Shown piece after piece: positions 14,509 to 27,449 of a stretch of 64,000 bases of DNA; the first letter of the stretch is position 1, and the number at the start of each line of letters is the position of its first letter. This stretch comes from Kitasatospora albolonga. Its GTDB lineage: Bacteria; Actinomycetota; Actinomycetes; Streptomycetales; Streptomycetaceae. Made by a program: the position numbers and the translations under genes. The DNA lies in assembly GCA_002082585.1 (NCBI GenBank), contig CP020563.1, positions 924,001 through 988,000 on the forward strand, read 5' to 3'. The notes below the pieces were generated by a model. The model did not search any database and had not been told where the DNA came from. It saw nothing but the letters and a program-made list of their open reading frames with translations.

Positions 14509-14940
14509 CTACTGCTCCCGGCGGAGGTTCGGCTTGAGGTCCTTGAAGCGGGCCAGCATGCCGTTCACGAACGACGGGGAGTCGTCGGTGGAGAACTCCT
14601 TGGCGAGCTGGACCGCCTCGTCGATCACCACGGCGTCCGGGGTCTCGTCCATCCAGATCAGCTCGTACGCGCCGAGCCGGATGATGCTGCGGTCGACGAC
14701 CGGCATGCGGTCGATCTCCCAGTCCACGGCATAGGTGACGATGAGGTCGTCGATCCGGTCCGCGTACTGCGCGTACCCCTCGACGAGCTCCATCGTGAAT
14801 TCGCCGACCGGCGGCTGACGGTCGTCGGTCCGCGAGTGCCGGACCCAGTCCGCGAGGACGCTCTGCACGGACTCACCGCGCTGGTCGGCCTCGAAGAGGA
14901 TCTGGAAGGCGCGCTTGCGGGCCTTGTTCCGGGCGGCCAC
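14509..14940 (-). CDS. nusB: Transcription antitermination factor NusB
   Basis: NusB with NusE (S10) binds boxA RNA and supports antitermination on rRNA operons. The 143-residue all-helical protein shows ARNKARKRAFQILFEADQRGE at the N-terminus and the conserved LGAYELIWMDETPDAVVIDEAVQLAKEF block around residues 91-118, ending FVNGMLARF. GTG at 14940 follows the efp stop by two bases, so the two are probably translated from one mRNA. Confidence 0.96.
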   Translation of the reverse strand: MAARNKARKRAFQILFEADQRGESVQSVLADWVRHSRTDDRQPPVGEFTMELVEGYAQYADRIDDLIVTYAVDWEIDRMPVVDRSIIRLGAYELIWMDETPDAVVIDEAVQLAKEFSTDDSPSFVNGMLARFKDLKPNLRREQ

Positions 14941-14942
14941 GG

Positions 14943-15509
14943 TTAGCTGTTCACCCGGCCGAGGTAGTCGCCCGTGCGGGTGTCGACCTTGATCTTCTCG
15001 CCGGTGGTGATGAAGAGCGGCACGCCGATCTCGTAACCGGTCTCCAGGGTGGCGGGCTTGGTGCCGCCGGTGGAGCGGTCGCCCTGGACGCCCGGGTCGG
15101 TGTGCTGGATGGTCAGCTCGACGGCGGCGGGCAGCTCGACGTAGAGCACCTCGCCCTCGTACTGGGCGACGGAGGCGGTGAAGCCCTCGATCAGGAAGTT
15201 GGCGGCGTCGCCGACGGCCTTGCGGTCGACCATGAGCTGGTCGTAGGTGTCCATGTCCATGAAGACGAAGTACTCGCCGTCCATGTACGAGAACTGCATG
15301 TCGCGGCGGTCAATGGTGGCCGTCTCGACCTTCACACCGGCGTTGAACGTCTTGTCGACGACCTTGCCGGAGAGCACGTTCTTGAGCTTGGTGCGCACGA
15401 AGGCGGGGCCCTTGCCGGGCTTGACGTGCTGGAACTCGACGACGGACCAGAGCTGGCCTCCGTCGAGCTTGAGCACCAGGCCGTTCTTGAGGTCGTTCGT
15501 GGAAGCCAC
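14943..15509 (-). CDS. efp: Elongation factor P
   Basis: Relieves ribosome stalling at polyproline stretches, of which this genome has many (see relA and the P-loop gene nearby). The 188-residue protein has three beta-barrel domains. The domain I loop reads KPGKGPAF at residues 30-37; this PGKGP loop is the actinobacterial form reported to work with an unmodified lysine. The C-terminal signature [20 protein letters not shown] is intact. GTG at 15509 is the start. It lies 50 bases after the aminopeptidase-like gene and directly before nusB, an order typical of Gram-positive bacteria. Confidence 0.97.
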   Translation of the reverse strand: MASTNDLKNGLVLKLDGGQLWSVVEFQHVKPGKGPAFVRTKLKNVLSGKVVDKTFNAGVKVETATIDRRDMQFSYMDGEYFVFMDMDTYDQLMVDRKAVGDAANFLIEGFTASVAQYEGEVLYVELPAAVELTIQHTDPGVQGDRSTGGTKPATLETGYEIGVPLFITTGEKIKVDTRTGDYLGRVNS

Positions 15510-15559
15510 GGTTGCGGAATCTCCTGGACTGAAGCTGGTGGAACGACCGGGAACGCGCG

Positions 15560-16666
15560 CTAGAGCGCGAGCAGCTCCTTGGTCGTCATGGTGAGTAGCT
15601 CGGGTCCGCCGTCCGCCTCGGGGCGCACGACGAGCGTGTCATCGATCCGGACACCGCCCCGGCCCGGGAGGTGGACCCCCGGTTCGACGGTGACCGGCAC
15701 ACAAGCGTCCAGTTTACCCATGGCTGTCGGTGCCAGTTGCGGGTCCTCCTCGATTTCGAGCCCCACACCGTGCCCGGTCCACGGCTGGAGCCCCTCTCCG
15801 TACCCCGCGGACTCCAGTGGATGCCGGGCGGCCCGGTCCACGTCCCGGTAGGCGGTGCCCGGCGCCAGGGCCTCCCGGCCGCCCCGCTGAGCGGCGAAAA
15901 CGAGGTCGTACAGCTCGATCTGCCACTCGGCGGGGGCGGTGCCGATGACGAAGGTCCGGCCGATCTCGCAGCGGTAGCCGTGGTAGCTCGCGCCGAGGCG
16001 GACGGAGAGGAAATCGCCCTCCTCCACCCTGCGGTCCGTGGGGCGGTGGCGCCCCTGGCCCGCGTTGGGGCCGGTGGCGACGGAGGTGGCGAAGGCGGGG
16101 CCGTCCGCCCCGTGGTCGACGAGGCGGCGTTCCAGTTCCAGCGCGAGATGGCGTTCGGTGCGGCCGACCAGGATCGATTCGAGGAGCTCGCCGAGGGCCT
16201 GGTCGGTGATCTCGGCGGCGATCCGCAGACAGCCGATCTCCTCCTCGTCCTTGACGATCCGCTGCTGCTCCACGGTGAACCCCAGATCGGCCAGGAGCAG
16301 GCGCGGGGCGGCCTTCCCCATGGCCCGGTGCCGGGCCACGGTCAGGTCGTGCTCCTCCACGGCGAGCGAATCGGCGCCCGAGGCGGCGGCGAGACCGGCG
16401 GCGGCCACCACCGGATCGCCGTCCGGGACGGGCAGGACGTCGACCCGGAGCGCCTCGTCGGGCCGCCCGTGGCCGCCCTCGCCGGTGGGGGCGCGGGGGC
16501 AGAGCAGAACGTCCTCGCCGGGGCCGAGCAGCAGCACGGCGCCGGGAGGCGCTCCGCCCGCGAGATAGCGGACGTTGGCGGGGCGGGAGACCAGGGCGGC
16601 CGCGGACCCCGCGGCGGCGCACCGGTCGCGGAGCAGCCCGCGTCGGACGGCGTGCACCTCAGACAT
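15560..16666 (-). CDS. Aminopeptidase P-like protein with degenerate metal site
   Basis: The 368-residue protein has the two-domain layout of Xaa-Pro aminopeptidases: a creatinase-like N-terminal domain to about residue 130 and a pita-bread C-terminal domain. In active enzymes the dinuclear metal site uses Asp, Asp, His, Glu, Glu. Here the first position is Arg (R223 in SVRLGAS), the second is Glu (E234 in CEIGRTF), His299 in TGHGVG and Glu328 in VEPG are kept, and the last is Asp (D342 in RIDDT). Loss of the first Asp makes canonical activity doubtful, so it may be a pseudoenzyme or have changed chemistry. It sits directly upstream of efp, where many bacteria carry pepQ/ypdF-type genes. ATG at 16666. 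Confidence 0.85.
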   Translation of the reverse strand: MSEVHAVRRGLLRDRCAAAGSAAALVSRPANVRYLAGGAPPGAVLLLGPGEDVLLCPRAPTGEGGHGRPDEALRVDVLPVPDGDPVVAAAGLAAASGADSLAVEEHDLTVARHRAMGKAAPRLLLADLGFTVEQQRIVKDEEEIGCLRIAAEITDQALGELLESILVGRTERHLALELERRLVDHGADGPAFATSVATGPNAGQGRHRPTDRRVEEGDFLSVRLGASYHGYRCEIGRTFVIGTAPAEWQIELYDLVFAAQRGGREALAPGTAYRDVDRAARHPLESAGYGEGLQPWTGHGVGLEIEEDPQLAPTAMGKLDACVPVTVEPGVHLPGRGGVRIDDTLVVRPEADGGPELLTMTTKELLAL

Positions 16667-16753
16667 GCTTCGAGCGTACGAGCGGGGGCCGCTGCCCGCC
16701 CGGTCAGCGCATCCGACCGGGGGGACGGGTGCCGGGGCACCGACGGGGAGGCG

Positions 16754-17703
16754 CTACCAGGCGGGCGGGGACGCGATGGAGCGGGCCAGCACGTCGTCCA
16801 GGACGCGGGCGGTGGTCTCGACGTCGTACGTGGAGTTGTCGATGATCGGCAGCCCGGAGCCGTACCAGCCGGCCATCCGGCCGTGGATGCGGGCGACCTC
16901 CTCGTCGGAGAGCCTGCGGTTGCCGCTGCGGGCCGCGTTGCGCTCCAGGACGATCTCCAGGCCGGGCAGCAGGACGACGGGCAGCAGCCCGGGGCCCACA
17001 TGGCGCTTCCAGCCGCCGAGGCCGACGACCGGGCGGTCGGGGAAGACGGCGTCGTCGAGGATGCAGGAGATGCCGTTGGCGAGGAAGTTACGGGCGGCGA
17101 AGCCGCAGGTGCGGCGGGCCAGCCGGTACTGGGCCTCGGAGTGGTCGTTCCAGCCTGCCTGCGGGTCGGCGAAGCCGGAGCAGACCCATTCGCGGACGTC
17201 GTCCAGGGAGACATGGGCGGTGGGCACCCGGCGGCGGGCCGCCCAGAGCCGGGCCACGGTGGTCTTGCCCGCTCCGGCCGGGCCGATCAGCAGCACGGCG
17301 AGCGTGGCGCCGCCGGTGCCGGGCTCGGCGGGCGGTGCGGGCAGCGGCACGGGGCCGCCCGGGGGGCAGCTGGACGTGTCCGGTGGGCTGGCCGCCGGAG
17401 GGCGGCGGGGTGGGCCCGGTGCCGCTCCAGCCGTACTGGGGGGGCCTGGCCCGGGGTGGGCGGGGCCGGAGGGGCCGGGGGCTGGGGCGCCTGGCCGGGG
17501 GCGGGCGGGGGCGGCGGTACGTGGCCCGGGCCGGGAGACTGCGGGGCCTGTCCCGGAGCCGGAGGTCGGGGCGCCTGTCCCGGAGTCGGGGGTATCGGGG
17601 GCGGTCCGGGGGGACCGGGGTGCTGGGCCTGGTGCGACCAGCCGGCAGGACCGTTCCCGGGTCCCTGGGGCGGCGGCAGCGGGGCCCCCACTGCGTGCTG
17701 CAT
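16754..17703 (-). pseudogene. P-loop ATP/GTP-binding protein, reading frame broken twice in a poly-C region
   Basis: From ATG 17703 the frame reads MQHAVGAPLPPPQGPGNGPA and a proline-rich tract with repeats of PPAPGQAP. The conserved part (TLAVLLIGPAGAGKTTVARLW, SLDDVREWVCSGFADPQAGW, ILDDAVFPDRPVVGLGGWKRH) lies in another frame ending at 16754. Between them, a short YGWSGTGPTPPPSGGQPTG segment in the third frame resembles the homologous linker. Removing one C from the 7-C run near 17440 and one C from the 6-C run near 17362 on the minus strand restores a single protein of about 315 residues. The kinase-like domain itself is complete with Walker A GPAGAGKTT. This is either sequencing error in homopolymers or a real frameshift. 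A second start at 17713 gives one open frame with an unnatural N-terminus. SD GGAG precedes 17703. Confidence 0.7.
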
Positions 17704-17757
17704 CCGGTGCCACTCCGTCTCGTAACTGCGACTGACGCTGATGGGACGGCTACCGTA

Positions 17758-17795
17758 CCCTCCCGGGCCGTCTCGGGGTGAACGGCCCGGGAGGG
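17758..17795 (-). terminator. Hairpin downstream of aroQ
   Basis: CCCTCCCGGGCCGT and its perfect complement form a 14-bp stem with a ten-base loop, 30 bases past the aroQ stop and 55 bases before the P-loop gene. There is no T run. It probably ends the aro operon. Confidence 0.55.
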
Positions 17796-17824
17796 CACGA
17801 AGTGCCCGTACCCTCCCGGGACTG

Positions 17825-21080
<3,256 letters not shown>

Positions 21081-21215
21081 CGGTGTGCTCCTCATGCTCG
21101 CGCCTGAAAATCCAACGGCGCGACCGGGTGCGCGGCCCTGGCCCGCCGCCTTTGATCCTCCCACGACTGGGGGCGATGTCCGGCCGCCGGTCCAGCAGAC
21201 GGACGCCGTGCCGGG

Positions 21216-22058
21216 TCAGCGGGCCGCGAGCGCCGCTTCCCCGGCCAGCCGCATGGCACCGAGGGGGCCGGGAACCCGGCCGGTCATCCGCTCGACCTGG
21301 AGCAGCGCCTGATGGACGAGGAGGTCGAGCCCGCCGACGACCGCGCCGCCGCGCGCGGACCAGGCCGAGGCCAGCGCGGTCGGCCAGGGCTCGTACAGCA
21401 CGTCGAAGAGGATGCCGGGGTGCTCCGGTACGTCGGTGGCCACCGCGTCGGTCGTGCCCGCCGGGGTCGTGGCGATGACGAGCGGCGCGGTGAGTGCCCG
21501 CGCCCCCTCGGCCCAGTCCGCCACCCGGACGTCCACGCCGAGCCGCTGCCCCCAGCCCCGCATCTCGTCGCCGCGCTCCCGGCTGCGTACGTAGGCGGTG
21601 ACCGGTCCGGCGCAGATCACCGCGAGCGCGGCGAGGGCGGAGGAGGCGGTGGCGCCCGCGCCGAGGATCGCGGCGGACTCGACCTTCTCGACGCCGCGTT
21701 CCCGCAGGGCGGCGATCATGCCGGGGATGTCCGTGTTGTCGCCGAGCCGCCGCCCGTCCTCGGTGAACACGACCGTGTTGACGGCCTCCACGGAGGCGGC
21801 GGTCGGGCTGATCTCGTCCAGCAGCGGGATGACCGCCCGCTTGAGCGGCATGGTGAGGGAGAGCCCCGCCCAGGAGGCGTCCAGCCCTTCGACGAAGCCG
21901 GGCAGCGCCGCCTCGTCGACCTCGAACCGGTCGTAGGACCAGTCGTCGAGGCCGAGCTCGGCGTACGCGGCGCGGTGCAGCACCGGGGAGAGCGAGTGGG
22001 CGATGGGCGAGCCGAGGACGGCCGCCCGGCGCGCCCCGGCCGGATCAGTCGAGGTCAT
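21216..22058 (-). CDS. aroE: Shikimate 5-dehydrogenase
   Basis: Reduces 3-dehydroshikimate with NADPH. The 280-residue protein has the substrate-binding SPIAHSLSPVLHRAAY near residues 17-32, SLTMPLKRAVIPLLDE with the catalytic Lys near 70, DNTDIPGM near 107, and a dinucleotide-binding AAILGAGATASSA around 128-140. The ATG at 22058 lies inside the end of mltG, overlapping it by 14 bases with AAGAAG ahead. A start ten codons earlier is possible but adds a serine-rich stretch. It belongs to the leftward mltG-aro gene group. Confidence 0.95.
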   Translation of the reverse strand: MTSTDPAGARRAAVLGSPIAHSLSPVLHRAAYAELGLDDWSYDRFEVDEAALPGFVEGLDASWAGLSLTMPLKRAVIPLLDEISPTAASVEAVNTVVFTEDGRRLGDNTDIPGMIAALRERGVEKVESAAILGAGATASSALAALAVICAGPVTAYVRSRERGDEMRGWGQRLGVDVRVADWAEGARALTAPLVIATTPAGTTDAVATDVPEHPGILFDVLYEPWPTALASAWSARGGAVVGGLDLLVHQALLQVERMTGRVPGPLGAMRLAGEAALAAR

Positions 22059-23844
22059 CGAACTTCTTCTTGAGCTTGAGGTGCTCATCGTACGTCTTGG
22101 CGAACTCGGTCTTGTTCATGCCGTCGGTCGCCACGAAGTACAGCCAGCCGTCCGCCGTGGGGTTCAGGGCCGCGCCCAGCGCGTCGGAGCCGGGGTTGCT
22201 GATGGGTCCCGGAGTGAGCCCCTTGCGCGTGTAGGTGTTGTACGGGTCCTTGTTGTTGAGGATCTCGGACTCGCTGATCTTGATGTTGCTCTGCTGCTTG
22301 AGGTAGTTGAACGCAGAGTCGAACTGGAGCAGCTGGTTCGTCTCGGTGTTGGTGGGCTTGAGGCGGTTGTAGACGACCTCGGCCATCTTCCGGAAGTCGT
22401 CGTGGGTCTTGCCCTCCACCTGCACCAGGCTCGCCACCGTGATCACCTGCCACGGCCCGTCGAGCTTGTACCTCTTGGCGGCGGCCTCCAGGTCGAGCTT
22501 GTCGTACTCCTTGTTCGCCCGGGTGACCATGCGCTTCAGCGCGTCCTCGGGCTTCGAGCCCTTGGCCACCGGGTAGGCCGCCGGATAGAGGAAGCCCTCC
22601 AGCGGGTCCTTGACGTCCGGGTTGTCGTCCACCCAGTCGGGCAGGCCCAGGGATTCCGCCTTGGTCTTGGCGACCTTCTCCGTGGTGCCCTTCTCCAGGC
22701 CGAGCCGTTCGTCGATCTTCTCGTAGACCTTGACGTTGCGCCATCCCTCGGGGATCACCATCGCGTTCTGGCTCTTCGGGTCCAGCATCAGCGTGACCGC
22801 GCTGGCCGCCGACATCTCCTTGTTGAGGAGGTAGACGCCGGCCTGGATCGACTTGCCCTTGGGGTTGTCGCTCTGGGCCGCGACGAAGGCGTCGGAGGAC
22901 TTCACGACGCCCTGCTTGCGCAGGATGTTGGCGATGTCGTAGCCGAGCGCCCCCTCGGGGATCTCGACCTCGACCTGTTCGCCGTTGCCCGATCCCGCGT
23001 AGTCGGCCGGGGCGCCGAACTTGTCCTTCCAGAAGTTGTAGCCGACGTACGACACTCCCCCGAGGCCGCCGACCAGGACGAGGGAGACGACCAGGCAGGC
23101 GCAGCCGTTGCGGCTCTTTTTCTTCTTGGTCTTGCCGCCCCGGCGTTCACCGGCACCCCGGTCCCGGCGCGCGGAGCGCGAGGTGTCGTCGTCCGGATCG
23201 TCATCGTCGTCGCGGGGCTCGCGGGAGTCGCGGTCGGCGGGCTCGTCGGCGCCGGTGAAGAAAGGATGCGTCTCTTCCCGCTGCTCGTCCGGGTCCCAGT
23301 CCGGCGACGGCTTCCCCTGCTGCTCGGGCTGCCCGTGCTGCGGGGCCTGCTGGGACTGCGGCTGCTGCTCGGGCGCCTCGCGGCGGCCCGGCGGCTGCGG
23401 CGGCGGGTAGGCGTCGGGCGTGCCGTAGTAGTCGTGCGATTCGCCGTAGCCGGGCGGGGGCTGCTGGGCGTACGGGTCCTGGGGCTCGGCCCCGTACGGC
23501 ATGGCGGTCCCCTGCCCGGTGTCCCAGCCGCCGTCGTACTGCGGCTGGGCGGAAGGCTGCTGACCGTACGGGTCCTGCTGCGGCGTGCCGTACTGCTGCT
23601 GGTGCGAGGGGTCGTACTGCTGCTGCCCGTACTGCTGGTCGTACGACGGCTGCTGCGCGTACGGCTGATGCTGCTGGTTGTTCTGGTGCTGCTGGGCGTA
23701 CGGGTCCTGCGGATAGGACTGCTGCTGGTCGCCGTACTGACCCTGGCCGTGGGCGGCCTGACGGCCTCCCCATCCCTGGTCCCCGTACAAGGGGTCCTCG
23801 GGATGCCACGGTTCGGAGCCGGGGCCCCGGCCATACTCAGTCAT
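22045..23844 (-). CDS. mltG: Endolytic murein transglycosylase MltG (YceG) with long Q/P/Y-rich cytoplasmic tail
   Basis: A membrane-bound lytic transglycosylase that cleaves nascent peptidoglycan. The 599-residue protein has a low-complexity, Gln/Pro/Tyr/Gly-rich N-terminus (about residues 1-190, with repeats such as DPYAQQ and QQYG), an acidic then basic segment, a transmembrane helix near 246-271 (CACLVVSLVLVGGLGGVSYV), a LysM-like region (VEIPEGALGYDIANILRKQGVV) and the YceG catalytic domain. E477 in SLVQVEG aligns with the catalytic Glu of the family in my reading. TPGPISNPGSDALGAALNP near the end is a family hallmark. The ATG at 23844 has AGGGG before it. It precedes the shikimate genes, as in other actinobacteria. 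Confidence 0.93.
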   Translation of the reverse strand: MTEYGRGPGSEPWHPEDPLYGDQGWGGRQAAHGQGQYGDQQQSYPQDPYAQQHQNNQQHQPYAQQPSYDQQYGQQQYDPSHQQQYGTPQQDPYGQQPSAQPQYDGGWDTGQGTAMPYGAEPQDPYAQQPPPGYGESHDYYGTPDAYPPPQPPGRREAPEQQPQSQQAPQHGQPEQQGKPSPDWDPDEQREETHPFFTGADEPADRDSREPRDDDDDPDDDTSRSARRDRGAGERRGGKTKKKKSRNGCACLVVSLVLVGGLGGVSYVGYNFWKDKFGAPADYAGSGNGEQVEVEIPEGALGYDIANILRKQGVVKSSDAFVAAQSDNPKGKSIQAGVYLLNKEMSAASAVTLMLDPKSQNAMVIPEGWRNVKVYEKIDERLGLEKGTTEKVAKTKAESLGLPDWVDDNPDVKDPLEGFLYPAAYPVAKGSKPEDALKRMVTRANKEYDKLDLEAAAKRYKLDGPWQVITVASLVQVEGKTHDDFRKMAEVVYNRLKPTNTETNQLLQFDSAFNYLKQQSNIKISESEILNNKDPYNTYTRKGLTPGPISNPGSDALGAALNPTADGWLYFVATDGMNKTEFAKTYDEHLKLKKKFDDLD

Positions 23845-23940
23845 CGATCCCCTAGAGCCGCGAGACGAGGTTCCGTCTCTTCGCTGTGCGGTGTTTGTTC
23901 GAATCACCGCCGCATCGCGCGGAACGTTACCGTATCGCGA

Positions 23941-24426
23941 TCAGACAACCACTTCGACGCCCTCGCCCGGCGGATTGCCTGACGCCCGTTCGGACTCCAG
24001 AGCGTTCTGAAGGATCACCACAGCGGCAGCCTGGTCGATGACAGATCGGCCCTTCTTGGACTTCACGCCCGAGGCACGCATGCCCTGAGCGGCCGTCACT
24101 GTGGTCATCCTCTCGTCCACCAGCCGCACCGGAACGGGTGCGATCGAACGGGCGAACGCCTGGGCGAAGTCGCGGACCTTGGCTGCCGCCGGGCCCTCGC
24201 CACCGCCGAGGGAACGCGGCAGGCCGAGGATGACCTCGATCGGCTCGTACTCCTCGACGATGGCCACCAGCCGCCGGTGGGCGGCCGGGACATCGCGTCC
24301 CGGCACGGTCTCCACCGGCGTGGCCAGGATGCCGTCGGGGTCGCACGAGGCGACCCCGATCCGGGCGTCCCCGACATCGACGGCGAGCCGTCGTCCGCGG
24401 CGCATCTGTGTCATCCCGTCCGTCAC
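23941..24426 (-). CDS. ruvX: RuvX/YqgF-family Holliday junction resolvase-like nuclease
   Basis: A RNase H-fold protein proposed to act in pre-16S rRNA 5' maturation and sometimes called putative Holliday junction resolvase. The 161-residue protein has [21 protein letters not shown] (first catalytic Asp), [30 protein letters not shown] (Glu) and the terminal [10 protein letters not shown] (Asp). The GTG start at 24426 overlaps the alaS stop by four bases; ATG at 24414 is an alternative. The alaS-ruvX-mltG-aroE order is conserved among actinobacteria. Confidence 0.94.
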   Translation of the reverse strand: MTDGMTQMRRGRRLAVDVGDARIGVASCDPDGILATPVETVPGRDVPAAHRRLVAIVEEYEPIEVILGLPRSLGGGEGPAAAKVRDFAQAFARSIAPVPVRLVDERMTTVTAAQGMRASGVKSKKGRSVIDQAAAVVILQNALESERASGNPPGEGVEVVV

Positions 24427-27092
24427 GCGGTCTCGGTGACGAGGCGTTCGACCGCGGCGACGGCGTCGCCGATGGCGGCCGGGTCCGTACCGCCGCCCTG
24501 GGCCACGTCCGGCTTGCCGCCGCCACCGCCGCCGAGCGTCTTGGCGGCCGTACGGACGAGGTCACCGGCCTTGAGACCGCGCTCACGGGCGGCCTCGTTG
24601 GTGGCGATGACCGTGAGCGGGCGGCCGTTGGCCGTGGTGAACAGGGCCACCACGGCCGGGCGGCCGCCCTGGATGCGGCCGCGCACGTCCAGGACCAGCT
24701 TGCGCAGGTCGTCGGCGGAGGTGCCGTCGGGGACCTGGCCGGTGACCAGGGCGACGCCCCGGACGTCCTTGGCGGAGTCGGCCAGTCCGGCGGCGGCGGC
24801 CAGCACCTTCTCCGCGCGGAACTTCTCGATCTCCTTCTCGGCGTCCTTCAGCTTGCCGAGCATGCCCGCGATCTTCTCCGGCAGCTCCTCGGGACGGCCC
24901 TTGACCAGCTCCTGGAGCTGGGCGACGACCGTGTGCTCCCGGGCGAGGAAGTTGTACGCGTCCACGCCGACGAGGGCCTCGATGCGGCGCACGCCGGAGC
25001 CGATGGAGGACTCGCCGAGCAGCTTGACCAGGCCGAGCTGGGCGGTGTTGTGGACGTGGGTGCCGCCGCACAGCTCCTTGGAGAAGTCGCCGATGGTGAC
25101 GACCCGGACCCGCTCGCCGTACTTCTCGCCGAACTCGGCGATGGCGCCCTGCTTCTTGGCCTCGTCGATCGACATGACCTCGGCCTGGACGTCGAGTTCA
25201 CGCGAGAGGACCTCGTTGATCCGCTGCTCGACATCGGTGAGGACCGTGCCGGGAACGGCGGCGGGCGAACCGAAGTCGAAGCGGAAGCGGCCCGGGGAGT
25301 TCTCCGAACCGGCCTGGGCGGCCGTCGGGCCCAGCGCGTCGCGCAGCGCCTGGTGGGTGAGGTGGGTGGCGCTGTGGGCGCGGGCGATGGCCCGGCGGCG
25401 GGTGGCGTCGATGGAGGCGAAGACGGGGGCCCCGACCGTCACCTCCCCGACCTGGACGACACCCTTGTGGACGTGGACGCCGGGGACCGGCTTCTGGACG
25501 TCGCGGATCTCGATCACGGCGCCGGTGTCCAGCCGGATGCGGCCGGTGTCGGCGAGCTGGCCGCCGCCCTCGGCGTAGAAGGGGGTGCGGTCGAGGACGA
25601 CCTCGACCTCGTCGCCCTCGGTGGCGGCGGGCGAGGGCACGCCGTCGACCAGCAGGCCGACGATGGTGGACTCACCGGCCACGCTGGTGTAGCCGGTGAA
25701 CTCGGTGGCGCCGGAGGCGTCGGCGACCTCGCGGTACGCGGACAGGTCGGCGTGGCCGGTCTTCTTGGCGCGGGCGTCGGCCTTGGCCTTGTCGCGCTGC
25801 TCCTGCATGAGGCGGCGGAAGCCGTCCTCGTCCACGGAGAGCCCCTGCTCGGCAGCCATCTCCAGGGTCAGGTCGATCGGGAAGCCCCAGGTGTCGTGGA
25901 GCAGGAACGCCTTGTCGCCGGGGAGGACCCGGCCGCCGGCGGCCTTGGTCTCGGTGACGGCGGTCTCCAGGATGTTGGTGCCGCCCTTGAGGGCCTTGAG
26001 GAAGGCGGCCTCCTCGGCGAGCGCGACCGTCTCGATGCGTTTGCGGTCGGTGATCAGCTCGGGGTACTGGAGCCCCATCGTGTCGATCACGACGTCGACC
26101 AGGTCCTTGACGACCGTGCCGGTGGCGCCCATGAGGCGCATGTTGCGGATGGCGCGGCGCATGATGCGGCGCAGCACATAGCCGCGGCCCTCGTTGCCGG
26201 GGGTGACGCCGTCGCCGATGAGCATCACCGACGTACGGATGTGGTCGGCGACGACGCGGAGCGAGACGTCCGTGCCCTTCTCCGCGCCGTAGCGGACGCC
26301 GGTCAGCTCGGTGGCCTTGTCCATGACGACGCGCAGGGTGTCGGTCTCGTACATGTTCTGTACGCCCTGGAGGATCATCGCCAGGCGTTCCAGGCCGAGA
26401 CCGGTGTCGATGTTCTTGGACGGCAGGTCCCCGAGGATCGGGAAGTCCTCCTTGCCGTCGCCCGCGCCGCGCTCGTACTGCATGAAGACCAGGTTCCAGA
26501 TCTCCACGTACCGCTCGTCGTTGACGGCGGGGCCGCCCTCGACGCCGAACTCGGGGCCGCGGTCGTAGTTGATCTCCGAACAGGGGCCGCAGGGTCCGGG
26601 GACGCCCATGGACCAGAAGTTGTCCTTCTTGCCCAGGCGCTGGATGCGCTCGGCCGGGACACCGATCTTGTCGCGCCAGATGGCCTCGGCCTCGTCGTCG
26701 TCGAGGTAGACCGTGATCCAGAGCTTCTCGGGCTCCAGGCCGAAGCCGCCGTCCTCGACGGAGTTGGTCAGGGCCTCCCAGGCGAGCTGGATGGCGCCTT
26801 CCTTGAAGTAGTCCCCGAAGGAGAAGTTCCCGCACATCTGGAAGAAGGTGCCGTGGCGGGTGGTCTTGCCGACCTCTTCGATGTCCGGCGTACGCACGCA
26901 CTTCTGCACGCTGGTGACGCGCGGGGCGGGCGGCTTGACCTCGCCGAGGAAGTACGGCTTGAAGGGAACCATGCCCGCGGGGACCAGCAGCAGAGTCGGG
27001 TCGTCCGCGATGAGCGACGCCGAAGGCACGACGGTGTGACCGCGCTCCTCGAAGAAGCTCAGCCAGCGGCGGCGGATTTCAGCCGACTCCAT
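24423..27092 (-). CDS. alaS: Alanyl-tRNA synthetase
   Basis: Charges tRNA-Ala and edits mischarged Ser/Gly. The 889-residue protein has the class II catalytic domain (motif 2/3 segments, [35 protein letters not shown]), then the editing domain with the zinc-binding HxxxH in [14 protein letters not shown] and the Cys/His pair in [15 protein letters not shown], and a C-terminal C-Ala domain with a glycine-rich [15 protein letters not shown] around residues 855-870. Its ATG shares one base with the stop of the preceding small gene (TAATG). It is the head of the alaS-ruvX-mltG-aro group. Confidence 0.98.
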   Translation of the reverse strand: MESAEIRRRWLSFFEERGHTVVPSASLIADDPTLLLVPAGMVPFKPYFLGEVKPPAPRVTSVQKCVRTPDIEEVGKTTRHGTFFQMCGNFSFGDYFKEGAIQLAWEALTNSVEDGGFGLEPEKLWITVYLDDDEAEAIWRDKIGVPAERIQRLGKKDNFWSMGVPGPCGPCSEINYDRGPEFGVEGGPAVNDERYVEIWNLVFMQYERGAGDGKEDFPILGDLPSKNIDTGLGLERLAMILQGVQNMYETDTLRVVMDKATELTGVRYGAEKGTDVSLRVVADHIRTSVMLIGDGVTPGNEGRGYVLRRIMRRAIRNMRLMGATGTVVKDLVDVVIDTMGLQYPELITDRKRIETVALAEEAAFLKALKGGTNILETAVTETKAAGGRVLPGDKAFLLHDTWGFPIDLTLEMAAEQGLSVDEDGFRRLMQEQRDKAKADARAKKTGHADLSAYREVADASGATEFTGYTSVAGESTIVGLLVDGVPSPAATEGDEVEVVLDRTPFYAEGGGQLADTGRIRLDTGAVIEIRDVQKPVPGVHVHKGVVQVGEVTVGAPVFASIDATRRRAIARAHSATHLTHQALRDALGPTAAQAGSENSPGRFRFDFGSPAAVPGTVLTDVEQRINEVLSRELDVQAEVMSIDEAKKQGAIAEFGEKYGERVRVVTIGDFSKELCGGTHVHNTAQLGLVKLLGESSIGSGVRRIEALVGVDAYNFLAREHTVVAQLQELVKGRPEELPEKIAGMLGKLKDAEKEIEKFRAEKVLAAAAGLADSAKDVRGVALVTGQVPDGTSADDLRKLVLDVRGRIQGGRPAVVALFTTANGRPLTVIATNEAARERGLKAGDLVRTAAKTLGGGGGGKPDVAQGGGTDPAAIGDAVAAVERLVTETA

Positions 27093-27442
27093 TAGTGGTC
27101 CTCATTCCGGTTGTTCGATGTGTAGGGGAGCGTGCGGTACGTGTTCGGGCGGGCGGCGGGCTCGGCCCCCGCCTCCACGGCGTAGTGCCGCTGGACGGGG
27201 AGGTCGGGGTCGACCGGTGCCTCCAGGCCCAGGGCGCCGCCCAGTTCGGCTTCGCGCCGGACCATTCCCTCACGGACGTCGAGGGCGAAGTCCTTGAGCT
27301 TGTGGCCGGTCTCGATCGCCTTGTCGGCGGCCTGCGCCGCGAGGCTCTCGGGCGTCAGCTGCCTGAGCTTGCGGTTGACCTTGGTGGTGGCCCAGACACC
27401 GGCGGCTGCGCCGGCGGTGAACCAGAAGGTGCGGCGGAACAT
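27092..27442 (-). CDS. DUF6167-like small membrane-associated protein
   Basis: A 116-residue protein starting [25 protein letters not shown], a single N-terminal hydrophobic segment of about 18 residues, followed by a helical charged region ([32 protein letters not shown]) and a polar tail. No catalytic motif is visible and the function is unknown. The family name is my recollection from its fixed place between the DUF948 gene and alaS in Streptomyces. Its stop overlaps the alaS start by one base, indicating translational coupling with the synthetase. Confidence 0.8.
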   Translation of the reverse strand: MFRRTFWFTAGAAAGVWATTKVNRKLRQLTPESLAAQAADKAIETGHKLKDFALDVREGMVRREAELGGALGLEAPVDPDLPVQRHYAVEAGAEPAARPNTYRTLPYTSNNRNEDH

Positions 27443-27449
27443 CGCTGGA

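Noticed and set aside
17287..17703. A separate 138-residue proline-rich protein
   Set aside because: Only its first 85 or so residues look like real N-terminus of the P-loop protein; after the C run it becomes out-of-frame arginine-rich sequence.
24408..27095. 895-codon plus-strand open frame opposite alaS
   Set aside because: Shadow of alaS; no family resemblance and composition typical of antisense frames in high-GC DNA.
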